From Amaurobius ferox (Eukaryota > Arthropoda > Arachnida > Araneae > Amaurobiidae), in NCBI GenBank assembly GCA_951213105.1, contig OX578144.1, positions 80,029,801 through 80,093,800 on the forward strand: 64,000 nt of DNA, given 5' to 3'. Positions 1-11,410 of this stretch are shown here, in pieces. Each line of letters opens with the position of its first letter. Positions within the stretch are counted from its first letter, which is position 1. Under the pieces are notes generated by a model. The model was not told where the DNA came from and made no database searches. It worked only from the letters and a program-made list of their open reading frames with translations. A program made the position numbers and the translations under genes.

Positions 1-300
1 ACATCTAGGAGCAATCCAGTAGGCCAAGATTCGATCCCTGGCTCTGGCCAACTGCTATTTTTCACCTAAAATTAAGATCCTTCCTCACCTCTTACAATTA
101 ATTGATACCCGAACTCAAATAAGTGTATTAGCGTTTGGCGGAAACTGAGATCGTCCCTTAATCTTATTTTGAACATATATAAGGTAATTCCATACTCGAA
201 CAGAGTTGTGTTGTAGACAGTACGTCTGGGCGCAAACTCTGAGGCCCGAGTTCGATCTCAGGCTTTGGCTGAGTGTTACTTTCAGTTTAAAATGACATCT
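1..300 (+). repeat. Two tandem tRNA-like SINE fragments
   Basis: Two stretches resemble the same short repeat. Positions about 20-90 contain ATTCGATCCCTGG followed by CTCTGGCCAACTG. Positions about 240-290 contain AGTTCGATCTCAGG followed by CTTTGGCTGAGTG. The shared core resembles a pol III B box (GTTCGANNC) with a conserved 3' flank ending in an AAAAT-rich stretch. The first copy is cut by the window edge. I infer diverged tRNA-derived SINE pieces. No convincing A box or acceptor stem is visible, so a functional tRNA is unlikely. Confidence 0.35.
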
Positions 301-956
301 AATACGCTGGTTCTTTTATCATTCAAATTGTTTACAGTTATTCTATTACAGTTGAATTAACTTCTTTCATCAGACAAACGCATGCACACACTCTTGAGTA
401 CAGTTCATCCTGCTTAGACAGCGTGCGGTAGAAGGTTCGAAGAAAAAAGTGATAATGGTGCACCTCAGACATCTCTATGTTCCTCCCATTATGAAAAACG
501 CTGAACAATGAAATCAGATAAGTCCTAATTTTAGAAACGTAGGTCACGGCAATCATGAAGCAAGTAACAAGTTCAGCCCGGGCCGCTTTTTGTGATGACG
601 AGAAGAAGTGAGACGCGACTTTTAAAAGCCGCTGAAAAGTAACAATAAAGAGGACGATGTTATGGGCTTTTAAGATATATAAAAAAACTCCAGTTTTAAG
701 CACTGGAGTTGAAAAACACGACCTGCACGTGAAAAAGTAAACTGTCGTTTGCTGCCACTGCTGTGAAATCCTCCCCTCCCACCCATAGTCTGTATACTAC
801 CATGATTGTTCCGAGAATTATATTGTTTTTCATAAAATGTAAAACAGAGCCGTGTAGTTTAGGGAAAGGGGCGATAGCTGAAATTGTAGAGGCCCAAGGG
901 GACTACTTAAACGCTGAAATGCAAACAACATGTACAAAATATTGTGACGTCACAGC
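301..956. other. No recognisable gene; AT-rich spacer
   Basis: Open frames on both strands here are short, low in complexity and match nothing I know. A perfect CRE-type palindrome TGACGTCA lies at 944-951, just before a GA microsatellite. I see no other structure. Confidence 0.4.
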
Positions 957-976
957 GAGAGAGAGAGAGAGAGAGA
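957..976. repeat. (GA)10 microsatellite
   Basis: An uninterrupted GA run of ten units, followed by a purine-rich GGGGGAGGGGAG stretch. The combined polypurine tract is about 35 bp long. Confidence 0.9.
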
Positions 977-1969
977 CGGGGGAGGGGAGTTTTTCAAATT
1001 GTACTCTGTGGAAAATGTTATTCTTTAAAAATATTGTATAAACATTACTTGATTCGTCACTGAAGTCAATATGTTATCTCTGAAAATTAATAGGAAAAAC
1101 ATATAAAATAAAAGATACATTTAAGTAAACTTGTATCAAGAGTACACATGCCAATTCAGAAAACTGTTTATATTTTTTTAAGCTGCCAACTTTATCAAAA
1201 ATGAATATTTTTATGTGGCATCTAAAAATGCAAAACCAAAGTAATTTAAAAAATTATTTTTCTAAACAATTCTAAAATATTGTTATAGACAGAATTTGCT
1301 TTTATGATATATTAACGTTGAAATTTTACAATAATTAAAGACCCCAAATGATGATATTTTACATGTAATTAATTTTACACTTTAGAACTTAAAGTTCACC
1401 TCTTTATTTAGGATACGTAAAATTATTACCTTGGAAACAAAGAGGAGTTGAGAATGTAAAAAAGGAACCTAGGTTCGAACTTGTCACATAAAATAAATTT
1501 CAAATTATCAAACCAAATATTTAAAATATATGACATTTAATAATGTTTTAGGTACTATATTGTTGTATCAACTTTGCAAGTTAAATTTAACCCTTCATAT
1601 TTTCAAACATTTATAGTTCAATTTATTTGTTCCCAAAATACGCATACATGTCATACAACAAATGAAATATTGTAAAAGAAAAATCTTAATGCATTTTCAC
1701 GGTATTTCTTTCAGTTAGTCGCTCCCATTTTCCATAACACAAGAAAGATATTTAGTAAGAAGTCGTTTAATAATTACATCTAACTGCATATTTATTGTAG
1801 ATCAAATGCTTTTTAATCTCTTCGTATTACACACGTTCTACACGAAGAACAAAAACCACCATGCCATTCATATCTGGCAATTCTATTTCAAGCTTCCATT
1901 AAGCATAGCACAATAAAATCGTCTGCGGTGACATTAATGAATAAACCATTTCAGACTTTAATTTCATAT

Positions 1970-1972
<3 letters not shown>
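977..1972. other. AT-rich spacer, nothing recognised
   Basis: Very AT-rich DNA without long frames, tRNA-like boxes or clear inverted or tandem repeats. Confidence 0.4.

Positions 1973-2001
<29 letters not shown>
1973..2001. repeat. (TA)n microsatellite
   Basis: About 14 perfect AT dinucleotide units. Confidence 0.95.
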
Positions 2002-2735
2002 CGAGTCATAACTCTAATACTGACTATGATGTTCTTAAAGGACCATAAAGCATTTTATTTGGGGGTCAAAAAGAAAATGGCTATGTACTCCCAAAGAAAG
2101 CCAAACATTTTTTCTCTTCTTTCTTTTCTTCTTTTATTTCGTTCTGGCTTTTATCCCATCTCTTTCTTTTTACACGAGAATTTCGATATTTGGATTGGCA
2201 ACGTGAATGCTTTTCTATTGTTTTCCTCACTCCTGAACTTTTCCCCGTAAGCTTTTTATTTGTTGACAGGATTTATTTAGAACGTTATATAAATATATGT
2301 TTTGTTTTTGTTTTTTCCCTACGCCCAACGTATTACGTTCTAAAGGAAAATTCATTTGATGCATAACTTTATTTTCTGCTTATCTTAAAAATGATTATTT
2401 GAAAATAAAGGTATAATTGCAAAGTAAAAGTTACTCTTTGCATAAAATGGAAAAGAAATGGGAAATAAACAAAATTTATGGCTTGCATAAATCGTAATTT
2501 CAGAATTATCATCATCACTATCTATATAGCATTGATGATAGTTATTCAAACGAATGTCTTGTATTGTTCATGAATGGCGAAATAAGCAGAATAAGTCGAT
2601 GGAAATAGAAAAAATAGCAGGCGAAGAACATCAATTAAATTATCTTGAAAAATTACGAATATCCACAACAATTAAATTGATTAGGAACAAAACCAATTGA
2701 GTTAAAAAATAAAAATTTAATTTTTTTCACTATTA
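2002..2735. other. AT-rich spacer, nothing recognised
   Basis: A 74-residue frame at 2026-2250 is mostly Leu, Phe and Ser from pyrimidine-rich DNA. I do not regard it as a gene. No repeat structure is apparent. Confidence 0.4.
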
Positions 2736-2873
2736 TTACTTTCCTTATATACATAATGTATAAGGAAAGTATTGTGACGGGGTCGAAAATTCGAATTCGA
2801 GTTTTCGACGGGAGAGCACGTTTCAAGCATCCCTGATCACGAATCAAACATTTTTGAAGTGATGTCTGTGTGT

Positions 2874-2904
<31 letters not shown>

Positions 2905-3701
2905 AAAGTATGTGTGTGTGTGTGTGTGTCAGTGAGTCTGTGGAGACGATAACTGACGAACGAATGGACCGATTCGAACCAAATTTGGTACAAAAATCAC
3001 AATCCGTAAACACTGGAAGCCTATTGCTTTTATATGCAATCGAATGTTAAGAAACCCCCTAAATTTTCGAATGAAATTTTGAAAAAATCGTCAAAAAATC
3101 AAAACCACCAATAAAGTTACGCAAATAGACATTTCTTATGTAATTTTTCATTAGAAAACGATTGACATAAATTTTAGAACGCTAACATGAGCCGTTCTCG
3201 AGATATTGTTCATTTTTTAAAAAAAAATTATCAAAAAGTCATATAAAAAAAAATTCCTATTGAGAAACATGTTCACTTTTCATATGTAATACATGCGATA
3301 AATTGGGTTACATCATTCTCGTGGAACTAGCTCATTCCATTCATGAAAAAATATACTTTTAGTAATACTTTTGTGTTTGAACGCCAATAGTCATTTATCT
3401 GCTGTAAGAATAACTTATTTCTTAGTGCATAACGCTTGGCGAGATTTTGGCGACGAATTTGGCGGAATGTCGCCAACTTGGCGACTTTATGAAATGTTGC
3501 CAAACTAACGAAAATCTCGCCAAATGGATAAAAATGACGCTATATCAATGAAAATGACGACTAATTGTCGAAAATTTAATATCTTGGAAAGAATATTAGT
3601 ATCTACTATAAGAAAAACCTACTTTTTTTTACTGTAAAAGTAGTAAATTAATTACATTATATAAGGAAAGTCATGTGCTGCCCACATCAGATTTTTTTTT
3701 T
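2736..3701 (+). mobile_element. Hairpin-headed repeat family 1a, copy 1
   Basis: The left edge is an inverted repeat, ACTTTCCTTATA and its complement around a short loop (about 2738-2770). A conserved block with TCGAAAATTCGAATTCGAG follows, then a TG microsatellite (about 2865-2930), then a long conserved AT-rich body. The right edge reads AAGGAAAGTCATGTGCTGCC and ends in CACATCAGA plus poly-T. The sequence AAGGAAAGT occurs both in the hairpin arm and at the right end. At least nine other copies or fragments occur in the window (see findings). There is no coding capacity, so I infer a non-autonomous mobile element of unknown class. Confidence 0.75.
2865..2930. repeat. (TG)n tract inside family 1 copy 1
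   Basis: TG dinucleotides with a few interruptions, about 130 bp from the hairpin edge. Most other family 1 copies carry the same tract at a similar distance, so it is an integral part of the element. Confidence 0.9.
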
Positions 3702-3906
3702 CTATTTGTAAAATACGCCGATGTGAGGTTTTCTGACCAAGTTGACATCAATTACGCAAAATATCAATTTTAATTCCAAAATAACTAAACAATATCATTA
3801 TTATATTGGACCACCAATGATGGGTTGATATCATATTTAGAATTTCGACAACTCCCACCACTTTTTGTGATCTACGCATGTATAGATTTTCACAGTCACG
3901 ATCACG
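3702..3906. other. Short AT-rich junction before the satellite
   Basis: Joins the family 1 right edge to the first satellite monomer. No feature recognised. Confidence 0.4.
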
Positions 3907-6174
3907 TTTGCATTGAAATCTTTATTTTAGACATTATAGATTAATGGCACGGTATCTGAATTTAAGGACTTTTGTAGAAAGCAGGTCCTATTTCAAAAGA
4001 CATATTAGCAGGTTATTGTGCGAGGCTGCAAAACTAAATCATAGTAACACTTTTAATGCCTGCAACTATTTGTATTGAAATCTTTATTTTAGCTATTATA
4101 GATTAATGGTACCGTATCTGAATTTAACGACTTTAGTAGAAAACAGGTCCTATTTCAAAAGAAATATTAACAGGTTATTGTGCGAGGTTGCAAAACTAAA
4201 CCATAGTAGCACTTTTAATACCGGCAACTATTTGTATTGAAATCTTTATTTTAGCTATTATAGATTAATGGCACATTATCTAAATTTAACGACTTTAGTA
4301 GAAATCAGGTCCTATTTCAAAAGAAATATTAGCAGGTTATTGTGCGAGGCTGCAAAACTAAATCATAGTAACACTTTTAATGCCTGCAACTATTTGTATT
4401 GAAATCTTTATTTTAGCTATTATAGATTAATGGTACCGTATCTGAATTTAACGACTTTAGTAGAAAACAGGTCCTATTTCAAAAGAAATATTAACAGGTT
4501 ATTGTGCGAGGTTGCAAAACTAAACCATAGTAGCACTTTTAATACCGGCAACTATTTGTATTGAAATCTTTATTTTAGCTATTATAGATTAATGGCACAG
4601 TATCTAAATTTAACGACTTTAGTAGAAATCAGGTCCTATTTCAAAAGAAATATTAGCAGGTTATTGTGCGAGGCTGCAAAACTAAATCATAGTAACACTT
4701 TTAATGCCTGCAACTATTTGTATTGAAATCTTTATTTTAGCTATTATAGATTAATGGCACAGTATCTAAATTTAACGACTTTAGTAGAAATCAGGTCCTA
4801 TTTCAAAAGAAATATTAGCAGGTTATTGTGCGAGGCTGCAAAACTAAATCATAGTAACACTTTTAATGCCTGCAACTATTTGTATTGAAATCTTTATTTT
4901 AGCTATTATAGATTAATGGCACATTATCTAAATTTAACGACTTTAGTAGAAAGCAGGTCCTATTTCAAAAGACATATTAGCAGGTTATTGTGCGAGGCTG
5001 CAAAACTAAATCATAGTAACACTTTTAATGCCTGCAACTATTTGTATTGAAATCTTTATTTTAGCTATTATAGATTAATGGTACCGTATCTGAATTTAAC
5101 GACTTTAGTAGAAAACAGGTCCTATTTCAAAAGAAATATTAACAGGTTATTGTGCGAGGTTGCAAAACTAAACCATAGTAGCACTTTTAATACCGGCAAC
5201 TATTTGTATTGAAATCTTTATTTTAGCTATTATAGATTAATGGCACATTATCTAAATTTAACGACTTTAGTAGAAATCAGGTCCTATTTCAAAAGAAATA
5301 TTAGCAGGTTATTGTGCGAGGCTGCAAAACTAAATCATAGTAACACTTTTAATGCCTGCAACTATTTGTATTGAAATCTTTATTTTAGCTATTATAGATT
5401 AATGGTACCGTATCTGAATTTAACGACTTTAGTAGAAAACAGGTCCTATTTCAAAAGAAATATTAACAGGTTATTGTGCGAGGTTGCAAAACTAAACCAT
5501 AGTAGCACTTTTAATACCGGCAACTATTTGTATTGAAATCTTTATTTTAGCTATTATAGATTAATGGCACAGTATCTAAATTTAACGACTTTAGTAGAAA
5601 TCAGGTCCTATTTCAAAAGAAATATTAGCAGGTTATTGTGCGAGGCTGCAAAACTAAATCATAGTAACACTTTTAATGCCTGCAACTATTTGTATTGAAA
5701 TCTTTATTTTAGCTATTATAGATTAATGGTACCGTATCTGAATTTAACGACTTTAGTAGAAAACAGGTCCTATTTCAAAAGAAATATTAACAGGTTATTG
5801 TGCGAGGTTGCAAAACTAAACCATAGTAGCACTTTTAATACCGGCAACTATTTGTATTGAAATCTTTATTTTAGCTATTATAGATTAATGGCACAGTATC
5901 TAAATTTAACGACTTTAGTAGAAATCAGGTCCTATTTCAAAAGAAATATTAGCAGGTTATTGTGCGAGGCTGCAAAACTAAATCATAGTAACACTTTTAA
6001 TGCCTGCAACTATTTGTATTGAAATCTTTATTTTAGCTATTATAGATTAATGGCACAGTATCTAAATTTAACGACTTTAGTAGAAATCAGGTCCTATTTC
6101 AAAAGAAATATTAGCAGGTAATTGTGCGAGGCTGCAAAATTAAATCATCGTAACACTTTTAATACCGGCAACTT
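3907..6174. repeat. 162-bp satellite, 14 monomers with two monomer classes
   Basis: The start motif TTTGTATTGAAATC (TTTGCATTGAAATC in the first unit) recurs at 3907, 4069, 4231 and so on to 6013, always exactly 162 bp apart, giving 14 monomers with no length change. Class A has GGCAC, AAATCATAGTAACAC and TGCCTGC. Class B has GGTACCG, AACCATAGTAGCAC and TACCGGC. The order is A B A B A A, then A B A B A B A A. Units 1 and 7 share AGCAGG and GACATATT, so a six-unit block seems to have been copied and then gained one BA dimer. The first and last units are the most diverged, as expected at array edges. No frame runs through the monomer. This is a small satellite locus with incipient higher-order organisation; a centromeric role cannot be judged from one array. 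Confidence 0.97.
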
Positions 6175-7549
6175 AAAGACAAGATAAAAGTTATGATTTT
6201 TAATATGCACTTTATACTAACGTAAATATGCAATAAATAGCTGTAGAAAATTTTATTGCTCCTTTTTGCTGACAATAAAATGTCCATGGTCATGGATATT
6301 GTCTTTTAAAAATAAGAAAAATATATTTTAATCCCTGATTTAAACGTGTTTACTATAAAATGAGATATGCATAAAATATATTTTAATATTAAGAATGTTT
6401 TGGGGAAGGGAGGGGTTATAGATAGTTTTGGTTGGCTGTAACCATTGTAGATTAGATGGCTCGCTGCAGAACTAATTTTTTAAATAGGAAAGAAACATGT
6501 ATAAATGCAGACCGGCGCAGGCAATGATCTTGAATGTAAATGCAAATGTTAAATAAATATTTAAAAAAGGTTCATAATCATTGATACCGGTAACGAAAAG
6601 AATACGAGAAATATGACCTTCCAAAAGAAATATCCCACTATCTAATAATGAAAGTAATTCAAAAGTTAAATAATGTCATATTGTGCAATTGTGTGTAAGA
6701 TTTCCAGACACTGACGTTGTGCTTGTTCAACATAAAAAAAGATTTTATTTTTGAAGCCACTTTCACCCAACTACATGCTCCTTTGGCATTACACTGAACA
6801 ACGCTCTATCTGGCAACGAGTGAAGCAATTTCTTGTGTTTTTATTCACACGATTGCTTAGTCACCTGCCAAGAAATTTAGCACCCAAGACATCGACAGAT
6901 CTTGTCGAAATGCGAACAGTTGAAAAATGACTATTGTTGGGCCTGACATGAAGGCCTGCTTAACAAGCTCGACAGTATTCAGGAATTAATCAAATCGTAG
7001 AAGCATAGTTTGTCAAAGATAAGACGAAAATGCTCAAAGGAATGGCAAAAAGTGGCGGAAAATTACGACAGATAGGAAAAGAGAATGGAGAATGACATAA
7101 CGAGGCAAAATGGAATGTATGAAATACTTAAATTTAACGTTATAAAATCTGCTAGCAAAGGCAGTTTAGATGATTGAGTACAATAGGTAGACAGATACTC
7201 AATTATATCCGGGACGATTGTGTGATACTAATTATTCTTACCCTTCATCCACAGAACAATAGAAGCTCACATTTAAGGTTGCCATTCTCAATCGCCATGT
7301 TACTTTTTACTGTCCCAGTTTATCAGATCCCTGATAATAGTGTGTACTATACGGGGTTTGGTGTGGTCTCTCAGAAGATTCACATACGGCTTCTATAGCC
7401 TTTAGAATTTATATATTTATCAAAAGATTAATTTAAAAAGTAGAATCTGATATTTTTAAACAGAGCTACAAAATTTGTTTGTGAGCTTATAACAAAAACT
7501 TACAACTCTGTATTTTGGCAATTCGGGATCAATAGTAATCAGAATTTAG
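6175..7549. other. Spacer without recognised features
   Basis: AT-rich sequence between the satellite and the next MITE. A 74-residue frame at 7174-7398 has no recognisable homology. No strong repeat or RNA-like structure was seen. Confidence 0.35.
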
Positions 7550-7722
7550 CAGTAGTGTCGCCAGAAAAAAAATTGGCGATGCTACTGGTAAATTGTATTA
7601 TTGCTAAACTTCATCCAAATATTTTGTTTCCCACTTCCCAAATATCAGTTCTCGGAAATTCAATGGGTTCCTGGGGAAGGGTTATAACACCCAACCCCTC
7701 CTCCTCCCTGGCGTCACCACTC
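7550..7722. mobile_element. hAT-like MITE (173 bp)
   Basis: The left end is CAGTAGTGTCGCCAG; the right end, read inward on the other strand, is GAGTGGTGACGCCAGGG. Flanking 8-mers GAATTTAG (7542-7549) and GAATTTAT (7723-7730) match at 7 of 8 positions, the length expected for hAT superfamily insertion. An extra internal GGCGATGCTACTG at about 7575-7587 is a second inverted copy of the left end. The element has no coding capacity. A relative with the same terminus lies at 47285-47453. Confidence 0.65.
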
Positions 7723-7844
7723 GAATTTATAGAACGATGAAATTCAGAATTCTTTCAATGTTTTTCACATCTTTAAAAGACCTCAAACCTAAGGCCATGG
7801 TAAGTAGTTGTTTCAATTCTGTCCAATTATACGCAGAAAGGACA

Positions 7845-7911
7845 TACCGGCCGTCCAAATGGTTGCTCGAGTCCTTAGGATGGGTCGGACGGTCTAGGTC
7901 TTCAACAGAAA
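7845..7911 (+). repeat. 3' tail fragment of the tRNA-derived SINE
   Basis: ACCGGCCGTCCAAA followed by GGGTCGGACGGTCT and a CAACAGA end matches the 3' tail of the SINE found complete at 13821, 17038, 36956 and 62269. The tRNA-derived head is missing, so this is a truncated or decayed copy. Confidence 0.7.
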
Positions 7912-7930
7912 AGGACATAGATTAAAATAT

Positions 7931-8512
7931 TACCTTTTGCGAAGTAGAAATATTTCCAAATTATCCATCACGGCCTGAATTTCTAGTTTCCGAGTTTCTT
8001 GTTTACTGCGTTTCTTCGTAATAGGGATAAATGTTACACAGTAAGATAAGTTGATCACATTTTTATATCCGTTTGGCGAAAAAGTGTTGTAGTCAAGGTA
8101 GTGTAAAAGCAAAGTTATTGAGAGCAACAGTTGAAAAGATAGAAAATTCTACTTTCGATTTTATGGACACCAAGGAAGTTCGATAACTCGACCCTCATTT
8201 TAATTATTTCGCTGAAAAATTACCACCAGATATTGCAATGTTTATAACAAACTTAAGCCAAAGTGGTATAATTTTTTTAGGTCTGAATTACTTTGAATTA
8301 TGGTGCGTCGACCTCTCACACTATATATTGGTTCCACACTGAATTTTTCTAGAAGCGTTTGTCTAATCCAGAGTTCTAACCTGTGACACAAGTACCACTA
8401 TAGGTACGCTAAAAATATTCAACATTGGAAAAGATATGTAAATCAATAGTATTTTCAAACAAAGGTTGCTTTCGTGAAACTTAGTCGGTACTTTTGAAAA
8501 AAAAGTGCACAA
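7931..8512. other. Spacer without recognised features
   Basis: AT-rich unique-looking sequence between two MITEs. No credible frame or structure. Confidence 0.35.
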
Positions 8513-8520
8513 TCAAGGGG

Positions 8521-8926
8521 CAGGGCTCGACTGGAGGCCTCAGTGGAGCCTGGGGCAGACATTCCTTCGAGCCCCCCCCCCCCTTTCACCCCAGGACATA
8601 TATGAAATGCACAAAAATATTTTTTCCAAAAACATCATTCTAGAGAAAAATATAAAAAATGAAGCTCTAACATATTTTAATGGAATTTAAATTACTGGCA
8701 ACTTTTTCATCTTCACCAAGGAGCCAACATACTCTAAATTTTAATTAGTACGTTCTCATATATCCCCAAAATGATTTTTTTTCGCTGAGCAAACCTATTC
8801 CGATGTCATATATTTTTTAGGAAGCAGTTGTTAATTTTTTAATGATGCAGTAGTTTAATTTGAGGCCCCTCTAACATTGAGGCCCGGTGTAGCTGTCCCG
8901 CATGCCCTTGCATCAGTCAGGCCCTG
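8521..8926. mobile_element. hAT-type MITE (406 bp) with perfect 8-bp TSD
   Basis: The direct repeat TCAAGGGG flanks the element exactly at 8513-8520 and 8927-8934. Terminal inverted repeats are CAGGGCTCGACT on the left and CAGGGCCTGACT on the right (complement), 10 of 12 matching. The 8-bp duplication plus CAGGG termini is the hAT superfamily signature. The interior has a C-rich run and AT-rich DNA but no transposase. Short frames across it are artefacts. Confidence 0.8.
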
Positions 8927-8934
8927 TCAAGGGG

Positions 8935-9952
8935 TATTCAAGTAAGAAAGGTTGGAAAGTGCTGCTTGATTGCGTCACAGAATAAGGACATGTTTGAGTA
9001 AATAAACTAATCAGAGAATCACAAAACTGAATTTTGTGTCAATTCCAAGTAAGGGAATATCGACAGGACTGTTTGGTCTGATTTGCTAGCGAAAATGAAC
9101 TTTTACTTCATCTAAACAAATATTTTTATAGAAGCTAAGATGGATTTTCACAAATACAACCTCTCCAGGGCCCCTCTTGTCCACCTCAGCCCCTGTTTAT
9201 AATCCTAACCCCCAAATCAAGATCAGCTCTGTGTATGGTTTGCGTTCTTTTGATATATTAAGAAAAACTTGCCACCACTTTTGACGCAAACGTAATCAGC
9301 AGGAGTCGAAAGGCACCACTGTATATCGAAAAGATAATTTTATTTTAAAGAAAACTTCCACTTCTCGAGAAACAGAAAGCCCGGGGTATATGTAGCTCTT
9401 GATGTTTGCGAGCACGAATGACCGATATCAACAGTTTACACTAATTTATCTTCGTCAGAGATTCATCCACTAATCCAGCACGCGTAAACAGACTCAGATT
9501 ACGGTGATCACTACGAACTCCCCCTGATAACCGCGATGTTTTCTCCTTGAAAAGTGCTGGCAGAGGGTAAATCAGAGCAGCAAAGATTAACAGCTAAACT
9601 TTTAACTATTTGAAAAATTACGGTTGTTTGCGTACGAAATGTTCGGTTGTTTGTGCACAAAATGTTCGGTTGTTTTTGTATTTTTGGTATGAGTATGCAA
9701 AATTCTCAAGCGACCAACATTTCAGGAGCTTCGCATGCTGAATTTAAATTGCTGCAAGGCGTAATTATTTTAGGGATTTTTCTGTTTTTAAATTTTACCA
9801 TTTGTAAAACCACAGTTTTACTGATTTTGATGTATTTTTTTTTACGCTTGTGTATGATTTTAGGTGTCTTTGTTTTATCTAATATTTTTACAATGGTGTA
9901 TTGCTAAAAAAGTAGTACTGGAATGGTCTTCGATTAATTACTAATATAGTTG
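8935..9952. other. Spacer without recognised features
   Basis: Contains an 86-residue hydrophobic frame at 9647-9907 from T-rich DNA, which I do not consider a gene. GTTCGGTTGTTTG is repeated at about 9641 and 9663. Nothing else stands out. Confidence 0.35.
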
Positions 9953-10320
9953 TCTACTCTCTTCTCATTCGCAAAAATAGAGATTTTAATATTTGTTTAA
10001 AATTCATTTATAACTATTAAAAAATAAAAAAATTCAAGTAGAAAACAATTACATTTTTTTTTTTTATAAAACTCAGAAAAGTAGAAAACGTAAACAAATA
10101 CTCATAAATAATATAAAAACTACTTGCCTCCTCTCTTTTCATTCGCAAAAATAATGAAATCAGAGATTATAATATTTGTTTGGAATTTATGTATAACTAT
10201 TAAAAAATAAAAAAATTTAAGTAGAAAACAATGACAATTTTTTTTTATATAAAAATCAGAATAGTAAAAAACGTAAACAAAAACTCAACATAGAAAAACT
10301 CGTAAACAAAAACTCAGTAT
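9953..10320. repeat. Tandem duplication, unit about 175 bp
   Basis: TCTTCTCATTCGCAAAAATA at about 9959 and TCTTTTCATTCGCAAAAATA at about 10133 head two similar units. Both then carry an AATATTTGTTT, AACTATTAAAAAATAAAAAA and GTAGAAAACAAT series and a poly-T stretch. A shorter GTAAACAAAAACTCA duplication follows at about 10270-10320. Confidence 0.8.
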
Positions 10321-10655
10321 AGAAATGACTGTCTAGAAGTATCATAGAAATTTCCATGCAGGATCGATTATGTATTCTTGTGTAACTGCCAACTTTCTTT
10401 GTTGGTTAACTGCAGAACAACGAAACAGAAAATAAGTTCGGACATAAAATTTGGATTCCATAATTCTAATGATGAACCGTGCAGTTTAGTAAACAATAAA
10501 CTTACCACATATTCTACAAGAATGAAGGGATATTTTTCTCAGTAAATATTAAATTCATCCTACTGAAGTTACGCTCACATTCAGAAGAACTGCCAGCTAT
10601 AATTTTGGAATAACAGTTTACATAGCTCACTTCGACAATAAGAGCTTGCAATTTT

Positions 10656-10727
10656 GCCCCAGTAGCTCAACGGTACCGCGTCGGCTGGCCAGTTCCAAGA
10701 TCCAGGGTTCGATTCTCGATTGGGGCA
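10656..10727 (+). repeat. tRNA-derived SINE head, first of a tandem pair
   Basis: The sequence runs from GCCCCAGTAGCTCAACGG to TTGGGGC. The two ends can pair as a 7-bp acceptor-like stem. TAGCTCAACGG resembles a pol III A box and GGTTCGATTC is a good B box. The D stem and anticodon arm do not fold properly, so I read this as a SINE head rather than a functional tRNA. The same head recurs at 11021, with a similar upstream flank (CTTGCAAT and CTTACAAT), so two SINE units lie in tandem. Confidence 0.65.
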
Positions 10728-11020
10728 GCAAGGCACTACTATGGCGCCCGAACAAATCAGACCTGTAGGTTAGTGCAAAGATGTCAGAAGTCTAAAAGCG
10801 ACCCTAGTATACTAGCACGGATGCATAGGACTCTGGAAGATTGAGCGCCGATTTCAAATCGAGAGGATAACGACCACGCAGGAAGCTAGCCTAGTATTAG
10901 GAGGCAAACCTGTGGTAAAACTAGCAGGAGATGGTCAGTCAGATTGTCAGTTGCCGGCCGATCTGACATTAGAAGGAGGAGAATGCAGAGTCCACTTCAA
11001 AGATAAGAACTTACAATATC
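10728..11020 (+). repeat. Body of the first SINE unit
   Basis: Moderately GC-rich sequence between two related tRNA-like heads, taken as the tRNA-unrelated body of the upstream SINE unit. A 79-residue frame (10912-11151) spans body and head and is not credible as a gene. Confidence 0.4.
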
Positions 11021-11092
11021 GTCCCAATAGCTCAACGGTAGAGCATGGGTTGGCCAGTTCGGAAATCCAGGTTTCGATTCCCGGTTGGGGCA
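11021..11092 (+). repeat. tRNA-derived SINE head, second of a tandem pair
   Basis: GTCCCAA at the start can pair with TTGGGGC at the end. GCTC-AACGGTA-GAGC forms a proper D arm, and CCAGG-TTTCGATT-CCCGG forms a T arm with one mismatch. The anticodon arm does not pair, so a functional tRNA is unlikely. It is better conserved than the upstream head. Confidence 0.65.
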
Positions 11093-11099
11093 GCGAGGC

Positions 11100-11410
11100 T
11101 CTTTACAAGAGTACTATTAATATTTTTAGTAGCAACGGGTTATATATTTGAATTCCTTAACTCTATAGATCCCGAACCCTCAGAAACCTTAATCTCCAAT
11201 ATTATAGATATCGGAGTGAGCCAAGAGGAGAAAAATACAAAATGCTAACATATGTCTAAATAATGTCTTTTCGTTTGTAAAAGAAGATAAAGCAAGAAAT
11301 TTATGAAAGAGCCTCCATATGGTGGTAAGTGGTCTGTACACTTCAATCCGACGGAACTATTAAGAATTTTCATACTCTGTTTTGCGAACTTATTTCGTAC
11401 AGCGATGCGA
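11100..11410. other. Spacer, nothing recognised
   Basis: AT-rich sequence between the tandem SINE heads and the next tandem array. No credible frame. Confidence 0.35.

Noticed and set aside
338..703. 121-residue minus-strand frame as a gene
   Set aside because: No domain, composition of AT-rich noise, no partner exons or conserved structure.
3907..6174. CRISPR array
   Set aside because: The 162-bp units are contiguous without unique spacers, and the organism is eukaryotic. It is a satellite.
10656..11092. Two functional tRNA genes
   Set aside because: Acceptor-like and T-arm pairing exist, but the anticodon arms do not pair and both units sit in a repeated SINE-like context.
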